DNA from: Klebsiella michiganensis
Lineage (GTDB): Bacteria; Pseudomonadota; Gammaproteobacteria; Enterobacterales; Enterobacteriaceae
Length of the DNA: 64,000 nt
NCBI GenBank assembly: GCA_000963575.1
Contig: CP011077.1
Span: 4,092,001 to 4,156,000, forward strand
Direction of reading: 5' to 3'
Positions 52,602-61,564 of the stretch are shown one piece after another. The translations under genes were made by a program, and so were the position numbers. Position 1 is the stretch's first letter. The number at the start of each line of letters is the position of its first letter. Under the pieces are notes generated by a model. It saw nothing but the letters and a program-made list of their open reading frames with translations. It did not search any database and was not told the DNA's origin.

Positions 52602-54158
52602 ATGTCAGCGTTTAGCGGAGCCTCTTCCGGAGGCTGGTTTGAAAAAGCACAGCGGTTCGGTAAATCGTTCATGCTGCCCATTGCGGTGTTGCCCGCAGCC
52701 GGTTTGCTCCTGGGGATAGGCGGCGCACTGTCTAACCCTAATACGGTCAAGGCCTACCCGTTTCTTGATATTGCCTGGCTACAGGGCATTTTCACCATCA
52801 TGGCCAGCGCAGGATCGATCGTGTTTGCAAACCTGGCGGTGCTGTTCGCCGTGGGGATAGCAGTAGGACTGGCAAAGGGAGACAAAGGCACTGCCGGACT
52901 GGCCGCTCTGCTGGCCTATCTGGTAATGAATGCCACCATTAATGCCCTGCTAACCCTGACAGGAACTCTTGCCTCATCGAATCCAGGCGCTGTCGGGCAG
53001 GGAATGGCTCTCGGTATTCAGACGCTGGAAACTGGCGTGTTCGGGGGTGTCGTTATCGGGCTAATTACGTCGGGGCTGCACAACCGCTATAACAAAATTG
53101 CGCTACCTCAGTTCCTCGGCTTCTTCGGCGGCTCACGATTTATCCCCATTATCAGTTCCCTGGCGGCGATTCTGGCGGGGGCGGTGATGATGATTGTCTG
53201 GCCGCATTTCCAAAAGCTTATCTTTGGTATGGGTGGCCTGGTAGATGCTACCGGCTATTTGGGTACCTTCATCTACGGGTTTGTGCTGCGTATGCTTGGC
53301 CCGTTCGGCCTGCACCATATTTTTTACCTGCCATTCTGGACCACGGCGCTGGGCGGGAGTGAAATGATTAATGGCCATCTGGTAGAAGGCACGCAGCGTA
53401 TCTTCTTTGCCCAACTGGCCGACCCGAATACTCAACAGTTTTACATCGGGACTGCGCGCTTTATGTCAGGCCGGTTTATTACCATGATGTTTGGCCTGCT
53501 GGGCGCCTGTCTGGCGATGTACCACACGGCTAAACCAGAAAACCGCAAGCGGGTCGCGGGGCTGCTGCTTTCGGCGGCGCTGACGTCCTTCCTCACCGGT
53601 ATCACCGAGCCGATTGAGTTTTCATTCCTGTTTATTGCTCCTGTGTTGTACGTCATCCATGCGGTGTTCGACGGCCTGGCCTTCATGATCGCGCATATTC
53701 TGCACATTACGATCGGCCAGACATTCTCAGGTGGTTTTATCGATTTCATCCTGTTCGGCGTGCTGCAGGGCGAGGCAAAAACGCACTGGCTGTATGTGCC
53801 AATGGTCGGTATTCCCTGGTTCTTCCTCTACTACTTCACCTTCCGCTTTGTTATCACCCGCTTCAATTTCAAAACGCCGGGCCGTGAAGATGGTGCGACG
53901 GAAGCTCTGGAAGTCAACGCCAGCGAGCGGTCACAGCAGATCATTACCGCGCTGGGGGGCAAAGAGAACATTGCTGAACTGGACTGTTGCGCGACCAGGC
54001 TTCGTGTGACCCTGAACAACGGAGACCTGGTCGATGAGGTCTTACTGAAACAAACGGGAGCACGCGCCGTTATTGTTCGCGGCAAGGGCGTCCAGGTGAT
54101 TTACGGGCCCCACGTTACCATCATCAAAAATGAAGTAGAGGAGCTACTCGCCTTATGA
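52602..54158 (+). CDS. PTS transporter, glucose/glucosamine-type IICB
   Basis: 518 residues from ATG 52602 behind GAGAGGA. IIC domain (about 15-400, LPIAVLPAAGLLLGIGGAL, TGITEPIEFSFLF) and C-terminal IIB with the phospho-Cys in ELDCCATRLRV; the motif has a second Cys where Ala is common. It lacks a IIA domain, so it needs one in trans such as Crr. With NanE next to it, a sugar of the ManNAc type is the inferred substrate; other amino sugars are possible. Confidence 0.88.
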   Translation: MSAFSGASSGGWFEKAQRFGKSFMLPIAVLPAAGLLLGIGGALSNPNTVKAYPFLDIAWLQGIFTIMASAGSIVFANLAVLFAVGIAVGLAKGDKGTAGLAALLAYLVMNATINALLTLTGTLASSNPGAVGQGMALGIQTLETGVFGGVVIGLITSGLHNRYNKIALPQFLGFFGGSRFIPIISSLAAILAGAVMMIVWPHFQKLIFGMGGLVDATGYLGTFIYGFVLRMLGPFGLHHIFYLPFWTTALGGSEMINGHLVEGTQRIFFAQLADPNTQQFYIGTARFMSGRFITMMFGLLGACLAMYHTAKPENRKRVAGLLLSAALTSFLTGITEPIEFSFLFIAPVLYVIHAVFDGLAFMIAHILHITIGQTFSGGFIDFILFGVLQGEAKTHWLYVPMVGIPWFFLYYFTFRFVITRFNFKTPGREDGATEALEVNASERSQQIITALGGKENIAELDCCATRLRVTLNNGDLVDEVLLKQTGARAVIVRGKGVQVIYGPHVTIIKNEVEELLAL

Positions 54159-54853
54159 AACCCTCCATGTTGTCGCAGGTGCAGGGGAAGCTTATCGTCT
54201 CCTGCCAGGCGTTGGAAAATGAACCCCTCCACAGCCCGTTTATTATGTCTCGTATGGCGTTAGCAGCCCTTCAGGGCGGCGCCGCGGCTATTCGTGCTAA
54301 CAGCCTCATTGACGTACAAACGATTATAGAAACCATAGATTTACCGGTGATTGCCATCATCAAACGGGATTATCCAGGGAGTGATGTTTACATCACGCCA
54401 ACCTTGAAAGAAGTTGATGAGCTTATGGCGGCAGAGCCGGCGATGATTGCTCTCGACGCCACCGGCCACCAGCGGCCGGGTGAGCACACATTGTCAGAGC
54501 TGGTGGCAGCGATTCGCCAGCGTTATCCGGATTTGCTCCTGATGGCGGATATTGCCACAGTTGAAGAAGCCCGACAGGCGGCGAAACTCGGTTTTGACTG
54601 CGTGGGGACGACCCTGCACGGCTATACGCCGGAAAGCAAAGGGCAAATTCTTGCGGCCGATAACTGCCGTTTCTTACGCGAGGTCGTGAGCGCCGTTGAC
54701 GTGCCTGTTATCGCCGAAGGGAATGTAGACACGCCGGAAATGGCGGCACATTGCCTGGCTCTGGGGGCTTATGCAGTAGTGGTGGGTGGGGCGATTACTC
54801 GTCCACAGCAAATCACCCGCCGTTTTGTAGACGCCATTTCAGCTCTGGATTAG
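54155..54853 (+). CDS. nanE: N-acetylmannosamine-6-phosphate 2-epimerase family protein
   Basis: 232 residues; TIM barrel with LIVSCQALENEPLHSP, AIIKRDY, IALDAT, LMADIAT, VGTTLHGYT and IAEGNVDTP, the NanE signatures. Converts ManNAc-6-P to GlcNAc-6-P, entering the NagA/NagB route. Overlaps the PTS gene by 4 nt. It stands apart from nanATK, so this may be a second copy in the genome. Confidence 0.93.
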   Translation: MKPSMLSQVQGKLIVSCQALENEPLHSPFIMSRMALAALQGGAAAIRANSLIDVQTIIETIDLPVIAIIKRDYPGSDVYITPTLKEVDELMAAEPAMIALDATGHQRPGEHTLSELVAAIRQRYPDLLLMADIATVEEARQAAKLGFDCVGTTLHGYTPESKGQILAADNCRFLREVVSAVDVPVIAEGNVDTPEMAAHCLALGAYAVVVGGAITRPQQITRRFVDAISALD

Positions 54854-54861
54854 TCAACGAG

Positions 54862-54893
54862 GGTCGGTTCGGCGCTGGTGGGTTGAACCGGCC
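54862..54893 (+). terminator. Hairpin after nanE
   Basis: GGTCGGTTC (54862-54870) with GAACCGGCC (54885-54893), one G-U pair; TGCTCTT follows. Ends the PTS-nanE transcript. Confidence 0.6.
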
Positions 54894-55020
54894 TGCTCTT
54901 AAAGCATAAGCTTTATCGCCGGTGATACGATAAGGGCTCGTGTGACGATGACCGGGGTAATGATGTAAGCCCAATTAACGCGTTATCCCAGGCCGCTGAA
55001 AGGTTTTCGTAAAGTAAAAA

Positions 55021-55040
55021 AAACCCGCCGAAGCGGGTTT
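55021..55040 (-). terminator. Terminator of eno
   Basis: AAACCCGC-cgaa-GCGGGTTT with A- and T-runs outside; ends eno on the minus strand. Confidence 0.9.
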
Positions 55041-55067
55041 TTCAAAGTTTAGAGCAGCAGTAAGAAC

Positions 55068-56372
55068 TTACTGACCTTTAACTTCTTTCAGACCGTTGAA
55101 CGGAGCTGGGGTGCCCTGTGCAGCCAGAGCTTCTTCGATACGAATCAGCTGGTTGTACTTAGCAACGCGGTCAGAACGGCTCATAGAACCAGTTTTGATC
55201 TGACCAGCAGCGGTGCCCACAGCCAGGTCAGCGATGGTCGCATCTTCGGTTTCGCCAGAACGGTGAGAGATAACCGCAGTGTAGCCAGCATCTTTAGCCA
55301 TTTTGATCGCAGCCAGAGTTTCGGTCAGGGAACCGATCTGGTTGAATTTGATCAGGATGGAGTTAACGATACCTTTTTCGATACCTTCTTTCAGGATCTT
55401 GGTGTTGGTTACGAACAGATCGTCACCAACCAGCTGGATTTTGTCACCCAGGACTTTGGTCTGGTATGCGAAACCAGCCCAGTCAGATTCGTCCAGACCG
55501 TCTTCGATAGAAACGATTGGGTAATCTTTGGTCAGGTTTTCCAGGAAGTGAGTGAACTCTTCGGAGGTGAACGCTTTGTTGCCTTCGCCAGCCAGAACGT
55601 ATTTGCCGTCTTTGTAGAACTCAGACGCTGCACAGTCCATTGCCAGGGTAACATCTTTGCCCAGCTCGTAGCCTGCTGCTTTAACCGCTTCAGCGATTAC
55701 AGCCAGCGCTTCTGCGTTGGAACCCAGGTTAGGCGCGTAGCCACCTTCGTCACCTACAGCAGTGTTCATGCCTTTGGACTTCAGTACTTTTGCCAGGTTG
55801 TGGAACACTTCAGAACCGATACGCACCGCTTCTTTCAGGGTTTTCGCGCCAACAGGCTGAATCATGAATTCCTGAATATCAACGTTGTTGTCAGCGTGCT
55901 CGCCGCCGTTGATGATGTTCATCATTGGCAGAGGCATAGAGAATTTGCCTGGGGTGCCGTTCAGTTCAGCGATGTGAGCGTAAAGCGGCAGGCCTTTAGA
56001 GGCAGCAGCAGCTTTAGCAGCAGCCAGAGAAACAGCCAGAATGGCGTTTGCGCCAAACTTGGATTTGTTCTCGGTGCCATCCAGATCGATCATGATCTTA
56101 TCGATGTTAGCCTGGTCTTTAGCATCTTTGCCAAGCACAGCTTCAGCGATCGGGCCGTTAACCGCAGCAACAGCTTTCAGTACGCCTTTACCCATGAAAC
56201 GAGATTTGTCGCCATCGCGCAGTTCCAGAGCTTCGCGGGAACCGGTAGAAGCACCTGATGGTGCAGCCGCCAGACCAACGAAACCGCCTTCCAGGTGAAC
56301 TTCGGCTTCAACAGTCGGGTTACCGCGGGAGTCGATGATTTCACGACCGATCACTTTCACAATTTTGGACAT
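55068..56372 (-). CDS. eno: Enolase
   Basis: 434 residues from MSKIVKVIGREIIDS (GAGGAAAA upstream). 2-phosphoglycerate to phosphoenolpyruvate; also part of the RNA degradosome. Metal and catalytic parts: GEHADNNVDIQEFM, SIEDGLDESDW, LVGDDLFVTN, SHRSGETED. Two residues longer at the C-terminus than E. coli (GTPAPFNG). Confidence 0.98.
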   Translation of the reverse strand: MSKIVKVIGREIIDSRGNPTVEAEVHLEGGFVGLAAAPSGASTGSREALELRDGDKSRFMGKGVLKAVAAVNGPIAEAVLGKDAKDQANIDKIMIDLDGTENKSKFGANAILAVSLAAAKAAAASKGLPLYAHIAELNGTPGKFSMPLPMMNIINGGEHADNNVDIQEFMIQPVGAKTLKEAVRIGSEVFHNLAKVLKSKGMNTAVGDEGGYAPNLGSNAEALAVIAEAVKAAGYELGKDVTLAMDCAASEFYKDGKYVLAGEGNKAFTSEEFTHFLENLTKDYPIVSIEDGLDESDWAGFAYQTKVLGDKIQLVGDDLFVTNTKILKEGIEKGIVNSILIKFNQIGSLTETLAAIKMAKDAGYTAVISHRSGETEDATIADLAVGTAAGQIKTGSMSRSDRVAKYNQLIRIEEALAAQGTPAPFNGLKEVKGQ

Positions 56373-56418
56373 ATAGGTTTTCCTCAAGTCACAACGTTAA
56401 ACTAAAACTCCAGACAAA

Positions 56419-56443
56419 CAACGCGCGATAATGTCGCGCGTTG
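56419..56443 (-). repeat. Hairpin between pyrG and eno
   Basis: Perfect 10-bp stem CAACGCGCGA (56419-56428) with its complement at 56434-56443, 5-nt loop. Little T follows, so partial termination or RNA processing between the two genes. Confidence 0.6.
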
Positions 56444-56458
56444 CCGTTCTAACTCTGC

Positions 56459-58096
56459 TTACTTCGCCTGGCGTTTCTGGTACTCACCGGCGGCTTTCAC
56501 GAAGCCTGCAAACAGTGGGTGCCCGTCACGCGGAGTCGAAGTGAATTCCGGGTGGAACTGGCAGGCAACAAACCATGGATGGTTTGGCACCTCGATGATT
56601 TCTACCAGTTGGTCATCACCGGAACGACCTGCAACACGTAAACCAGCTGCTTCAATCGGTTTCAACAGCATGTTGTTGACTTCATAGCGATGGCGATGGC
56701 GTTCAACGATTGTTGGCTCACCGTACATCTGACGAACCAGGCTGCCGTCGGTCAGTTGACACTGCTGGCCGCCGAGGCGCATAGTCCCGCCCAGATCGCT
56801 CTTCTCGCTGCGCACTTCAACGTTGCCTTCTTCATCGCGCCACTCGGTGATCAATGCCACCACAGGGTACTTACAGTCTGGCACAAATTCAGTGGAGTTG
56901 GCGTTATCCATGCCCGCCACGTTACGGGCGAACTCGATAAGGGCAACCTGCATACCCAGGCAAATACCGAGGTATGGGATGTTGTTTTCACGGGCATAGC
57001 GTGCGGTGGCAATCTTGCCCTCAACGCCACGATAGCCGAAGCCGCCAGGGATCAGAATCGCATCCAGACCTTTCAGCAGCTCAACGCCACGGGTTTCAAC
57101 ATCCTGTGAATCAATCAGCTTGATGTTCACGGTCAGACGGTTTTTCAGCCCGCCGTGTTTCAGCGCTTCAATCACCGACTTATAGGCATCCGGCAGTTCA
57201 ATGTACTTACCGACCATACCGATGGTGATTTCGCCCGTTGGGTTGGCTTCTTCATAGATAACCTGTTCCCATTCTGCCAGATTGGCTTCCGGCGCGTTCA
57301 AGCTGAATCGTTTACAAATATAATCGTCCAGCCCCTGTGATTTCAACAGGCCTGGAATTTTATAGATAGAATCGACGTCTTTCAGAGAGATTACCGCTTT
57401 CTCCGGGACGTTACAGAACAATGCAATTTTTGCACGTTCGTTGGCCGGTACAACGCGGTCAGAACGGCAGATAAGCACGTCTGGCTGGATACCAATGGAG
57501 AGCAGTTCTTTTACGGAGTGCTGAGTCGGCTTGGTTTTCACTTCGCCGGCTGCGGCCATGTAAGGCACCAGCGTCAGATGCATGTAGAGGGTGTGCTCAC
57601 GGCCCACTTCTACCGCCATCTGGCGAATCGCTTCAAGGAACGGCAGGGACTCGATGTCACCGACGGTGCCGCCGATTTCAACCAGCACTACGTCGTGGCC
57701 TTCGCCGCCTTCCAGAATACGTTCTTTAATGGCGTTGGTGATGTGCGGGATAACCTGCACGGTCGCGCCAAGATAGTCACCACGGCGCTCTTTACGCAGG
57801 ACGTCAGAGTAGATACGGCCGGTGGTGAAGTTGTTACGGCGGCTCATCTTGTTACGGATAAAGCGTTCGTAGTGACCCAGATCCAGGTCGGTTTCAGCGC
57901 CGTCTTCGGTAACGAACACTTCCCCGTGTTGAATAGGGCTCATGGTACCCGGATCGACGTTGATGTACGGATCGAGTTTCATGATGGATACGTTGAGGCC
58001 ACGGGCTTCAAGAATAGCTGCGAGGGAGGCTGCGGCAATGCCTTTACCCAGAGAGGAAACGACCCCGCCGGTCACAAAAATATAGTTCGTTGTCAT
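56459..58096 (-). CDS. pyrG: CTP synthase
   Basis: 545 residues. UTP to CTP. N-terminal synthetase with TGGVVSSLGKGIAAASL; C-terminal glutaminase with the Cys in YLGICLGMQVALIE and the His/Glu late in QFHPEFTSTP. Followed by eno, as in E. coli. The 225-bp gap to mazG (58097-58321) holds no gene. Confidence 0.98.
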   Translation of the reverse strand: MTTNYIFVTGGVVSSLGKGIAAASLAAILEARGLNVSIMKLDPYINVDPGTMSPIQHGEVFVTEDGAETDLDLGHYERFIRNKMSRRNNFTTGRIYSDVLRKERRGDYLGATVQVIPHITNAIKERILEGGEGHDVVLVEIGGTVGDIESLPFLEAIRQMAVEVGREHTLYMHLTLVPYMAAAGEVKTKPTQHSVKELLSIGIQPDVLICRSDRVVPANERAKIALFCNVPEKAVISLKDVDSIYKIPGLLKSQGLDDYICKRFSLNAPEANLAEWEQVIYEEANPTGEITIGMVGKYIELPDAYKSVIEALKHGGLKNRLTVNIKLIDSQDVETRGVELLKGLDAILIPGGFGYRGVEGKIATARYARENNIPYLGICLGMQVALIEFARNVAGMDNANSTEFVPDCKYPVVALITEWRDEEGNVEVRSEKSDLGGTMRLGGQQCQLTDGSLVRQMYGEPTIVERHRHRYEVNNMLLKPIEAAGLRVAGRSGDDQLVEIIEVPNHPWFVACQFHPEFTSTPRDGHPLFAGFVKAAGEYQKRQAK

Positions 58097-58321
58097 GCTG
58101 AACCTGAGAAGTTAGGTTTAAAGACGATGGAATAACCAGGACGGGAAAGTAGTATACCCGAACAGCATGGGCGCCACAAACATTCATTCTGTTCCCCGGA
58201 AATCAACCCGGCACCACAGTCAGGCTAAGAAAATAGCCCTTCCGTGATAAATGTTTTTGACGCAAATCAATCGCTTGTTAAATAAAAAGCGCTAAAAAGT
58301 GCGGCTGGTAGCAAAAACGCT

Positions 58322-59113
58322 TTAGATATCAGTTTCCTGGCGTTTAACTTCTTGCCAGGCCTTTTCCATAATTTCCAGTCCAGCCTGCTCCATGGTCAGC
58401 CCCTGAGCGGCGATAATCGCCTCCACTTTTCGGAAACGAGCTTCGAATTTTCGGTTAGCTTTTTGTAACGCCACTTCCGCTTTGGTGCCCAAATGGCGAG
58501 CCAGATTGACGGTAGCGAACAATAAATCGCCCACTTCTTCTTCCAGTTTGGCCTCATCCACCACGGCCTGCTGGGCCTCAAACATCACCTCGTCGATCTC
58601 TTCGTGCACTTTATCCAGCACCGGGCCAAGCGTTTTCCAGTCAAAGCCGACGTTCGAGCAGCGCTTTTGGATTTTTTGCGCACGCATTAACGCAGGCAAG
58701 GCGTCGGGAATATCGTCCAGCGCCGAATGCTGAGCCTTCTGCGCGCGCTCTTCGATTTTAATTTTCTCCCATCTCGCCAGCACTTCACCGCTGGTTGCCG
58801 CGTCTCCGTCAGCAAAGATATGCGGGTGGCGGCGCTCGAGCTTGTCGCTGATACCCTGACAGATATCTTCAAAATTAAAGCGCCCTTCTTCCTGCCCCAT
58901 CTGGGCGTAAAACACGACCTGGAACAGCAAGTCACCCAGTTCCCCACGCAGATCGTCAAAGTCTTCGCGATTAATGGCGTCGAGCACTTCATAGGTCTCT
59001 TCGAGAGTGTAAGGGGCGATAGTGGCAAAAGTTTGTTCGCGATCCCACGGGCAGCCGTTTTCAGGGTCACGCAGGCGTTGCATGATCCCGAGCAGGCGGT
59101 CGATTTGAGTCAT
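58322..59113 (-). CDS. mazG: Nucleoside triphosphate pyrophosphohydrolase MazG
   Basis: 263 residues from MTQIDRLLGIMQ, same as E. coli; the frame runs on to 59215 through a repeat and is not used. Two MazG domains, each with the EExxE...ExxD metal motif (LEETYEVLDAI and ELGDLLFQVV; LEEEVGDLLFA). Cleans up NTPs and affects ppGpp level. Confidence 0.97.
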   Translation of the reverse strand: MTQIDRLLGIMQRLRDPENGCPWDREQTFATIAPYTLEETYEVLDAINREDFDDLRGELGDLLFQVVFYAQMGQEEGRFNFEDICQGISDKLERRHPHIFADGDAATSGEVLARWEKIKIEERAQKAQHSALDDIPDALPALMRAQKIQKRCSNVGFDWKTLGPVLDKVHEEIDEVMFEAQQAVVDEAKLEEEVGDLLFATVNLARHLGTKAEVALQKANRKFEARFRKVEAIIAAQGLTMEQAGLEIMEKAWQEVKRQETDI

Positions 59114-59132
59114 TGTTATTCCTTGTTTTTTT

Positions 59133-59273
59133 ACCCTCACCCTAGCCATCGCCCTACAAGGGAGAAGGCATTGGATCGAGTAGAATTGTTCGCCCTCAGC
59201 CTTTGGGAAGCACAACTGAATTGAATATGGTTGCTCTCCCTCTCCCCTTTGGGGAGAGGGTCGGGGTGAGGAG
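59133..59273. repeat. GGGGAGAGGG-type intergenic palindromic repeat, copy 2
   Basis: CCCTCACCCTAGCCATCGCCC on the left and CTCTCCCTCTCCCCTTTGGGGAGAGGGTCGGGGTGAGG on the right of the mazG-relA gap. Same family as 33159-33303. Confidence 0.85.
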
Positions 59274-59281
59274 CCAATATC

Positions 59282-61513
59282 TTAGCCGTGCAGCCTGCGG
59301 GCATCGATAATGTCCGGCACCTGGTTGAGTTTGCCCAACACCCGCCCAAGCACCTGCAGGTTATAGATCTCGATGGTCATGTCGATGGTAGCCAGCTGCT
59401 GCTTCGTATCGCTGCGGCTGGCCACGCCAAGCACGTTGACCTTTTCGTTCGCCAGAATTGTTGTGATATCGCGCAGCAGGCCGCTGCGATCGTTCGCCGT
59501 GACGCGAACCACTAGCGAATAACCGCTGGAGTAGCTTTCCCCCCAGACAGCATCGACGATACGTTCCGGCGCGTGGGATTGCAGCTCGGCCAGCTGGTCA
59601 CAGTCCGCTCGGTGAATCGAAATCCCACGTCCCTGCGTGATAAAGCCAACGATTTCATCCCCCGGTATCGGCTGGCAGCAGCGGGCGATGTGGTGCATCA
59701 GATTCCCTACGCCCTCAACGACTACGCGGCCGTTGTCTTTACTGCGCGACTGCGGCGGGGAGTAGGTTTTCTGCGTCAGTTGGCGCAGTGCGGCGGCATC
59801 CTGCTCTTCGGCGCTTGGCTTATTAAACTGCGCCTGCAGATAGTTACTCATCTGGTTGAGACGAATGTCCCCGCCGCCGATAGCCGCCAGCAGCTCTTCA
59901 ATTTCATTGAAGTTGTAGCGCGGCAGTAGCGTTTTCTCAGCCTCTTTCAGGCTAATGCCCAGATGCTCTATTTCATCGTCCAGGATCTGGCGGCCGGCAA
60001 GAATGTTCTTGTCCCGGTCCTGCTTACGGAACCAGTTGTGGATCTTCGCGCGCCCGCGGCTGGTGGTGATATATCCCAGGTTTGGGTTCAACCAGTCGCG
60101 GCTCGGGTTCGGCTGCTTCTGGGTGATAACTTCTATCTGGTCGCCCATTTGCAGTTGATAGGTAAACGGCACAATACGCCCGCCGATCTTCGCCCCGATA
60201 CAGCGGTGCCCGACATCGCTGTGAATGTGGTAGGCAAAGTCCAGCGGCGTTGAACCCGCCGGCAGGTCAACCACGTCCCCTTTCGGCGTAAACACATACA
60301 CGCGGTCGTCAAAGACCTGGCTGCGTACTTCGTCGAGCATTTCGCCGGAGTCGGACATTTCTTCCTGCCAGGCGATAAGCTTGCGCAGCCACGCAATGCG
60401 GTCTTCATGGCCAGAACTACCGCTACGCGCATTGCCCTCTTTGTACTTCCAGTGCGCAGCCACGCCCAGTTCAGATTCTTCATGCATCTGTTTGGTGCGG
60501 ATCTGAATCTCTATGGTTTTACCGTTCGGGCCAAGCACCACGGTGTGAATGGACTGATAGCCATTTGGTTTAGGGTTGGCCACGTAGTCGTCAAACTCAT
60601 CCGGCAAATGGCGGAAGTGAGTATGCACTATCCCCAGCGCCGCGTAGCAGTCCTGCAGGCGCTCGGCAACAATACGCACCGCACGCACGTCAAACAGCTC
60701 ATCAAACGCGAGGTGTTTTTTCTGCATTTTGCGCCAGATGCTATAGATATGTTTCGGGCGGCCATACACTTCGGCTTTCACGCCATCCTCTTTCATAGAG
60801 GCACGCAGCGTGGCGACAAAATCGTCGATGTAGTGTTCGCGATCGATCCGGCGCTCGTGCAGCAGTTTCGCGATACGCTTATATTCCGCCGGGTGTAAGT
60901 AGCGGAAGCAGTAATCTTCCAGCTCCCACTTGAGCTGGCCAATGCCGAGGCGGTTCGCCAGCGGCGCGTATATGTTGGTACATTCTTTGGCCGCCAGCAC
61001 GCGCTCATCTTCCGGCGCGTCTTTCACTTCGCGCAGATGGGCGATACGTTCCGCAAGCTTAATGACCACGCAGCGGAAATCATCCACCATAGCCAGCAGC
61101 ATACGGCGAACGTTATCCACCTGGTCGGAAGAAACAGAGTCGTTGTGGGTCGCTTTCAGGTGGCGAATCGCGTCCATGTCGCGCACGCCGTGAATCAGCG
61201 TAACCACCTGCTTACCGACGCTTTCCAGCATCACCTCTTCGCTGACCACGCCTGCATCCGCCAGCGGGAACAGCAGCGCCGCACGGAGCGTATCGTTGTC
61301 CATACTCAGCATCGAGAGTATTTCGACCATCTCCACGCCGCGCCACAGCAGTAATTCAGCGTCAGGATGTCCTTTGGTCTGGCGTTCACAATACGCCCAG
61401 GTTTCGGCTAAGCGTTCACACGACTGCTGGTTGGAAATCCCGAGGCTTGCAATCCATTTTTCGGGCGCAAATTCGCCAGCTTTGTTGAGATGTGCACTTC
61501 TTACCGCAACCAT
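59282..61513 (-). CDS. relA: GTP pyrophosphokinase RelA
   Basis: 743 residues from MVAVRSAHLNKAGEF behind AGGAGAGG. Makes (p)ppGpp when uncharged tRNA is on the ribosome. Inactive HD domain, synthetase (YGRPKHIYSIWRKMQKK), TGS (VYVFTPKGDVVDLPAGSTPLDFAYHIH), zinc-finger (HHIARCCQPIPGDEIVG) and ACT at the end. Confidence 0.98.
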   Translation of the reverse strand: MVAVRSAHLNKAGEFAPEKWIASLGISNQQSCERLAETWAYCERQTKGHPDAELLLWRGVEMVEILSMLSMDNDTLRAALLFPLADAGVVSEEVMLESVGKQVVTLIHGVRDMDAIRHLKATHNDSVSSDQVDNVRRMLLAMVDDFRCVVIKLAERIAHLREVKDAPEDERVLAAKECTNIYAPLANRLGIGQLKWELEDYCFRYLHPAEYKRIAKLLHERRIDREHYIDDFVATLRASMKEDGVKAEVYGRPKHIYSIWRKMQKKHLAFDELFDVRAVRIVAERLQDCYAALGIVHTHFRHLPDEFDDYVANPKPNGYQSIHTVVLGPNGKTIEIQIRTKQMHEESELGVAAHWKYKEGNARSGSSGHEDRIAWLRKLIAWQEEMSDSGEMLDEVRSQVFDDRVYVFTPKGDVVDLPAGSTPLDFAYHIHSDVGHRCIGAKIGGRIVPFTYQLQMGDQIEVITQKQPNPSRDWLNPNLGYITTSRGRAKIHNWFRKQDRDKNILAGRQILDDEIEHLGISLKEAEKTLLPRYNFNEIEELLAAIGGGDIRLNQMSNYLQAQFNKPSAEEQDAAALRQLTQKTYSPPQSRSKDNGRVVVEGVGNLMHHIARCCQPIPGDEIVGFITQGRGISIHRADCDQLAELQSHAPERIVDAVWGESYSSGYSLVVRVTANDRSGLLRDITTILANEKVNVLGVASRSDTKQQLATIDMTIEIYNLQVLGRVLGKLNQVPDIIDARRLHG

Positions 61514-61564
61514 TATCCTCTCCTGTCGGGCTAACACTCAGGCCAATGTGCCTGATTAACCCTT

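Noticed and set aside
55263..56258. 331-codon frame antisense to eno
   Set aside because: Shadow of strongly biased eno codon usage.
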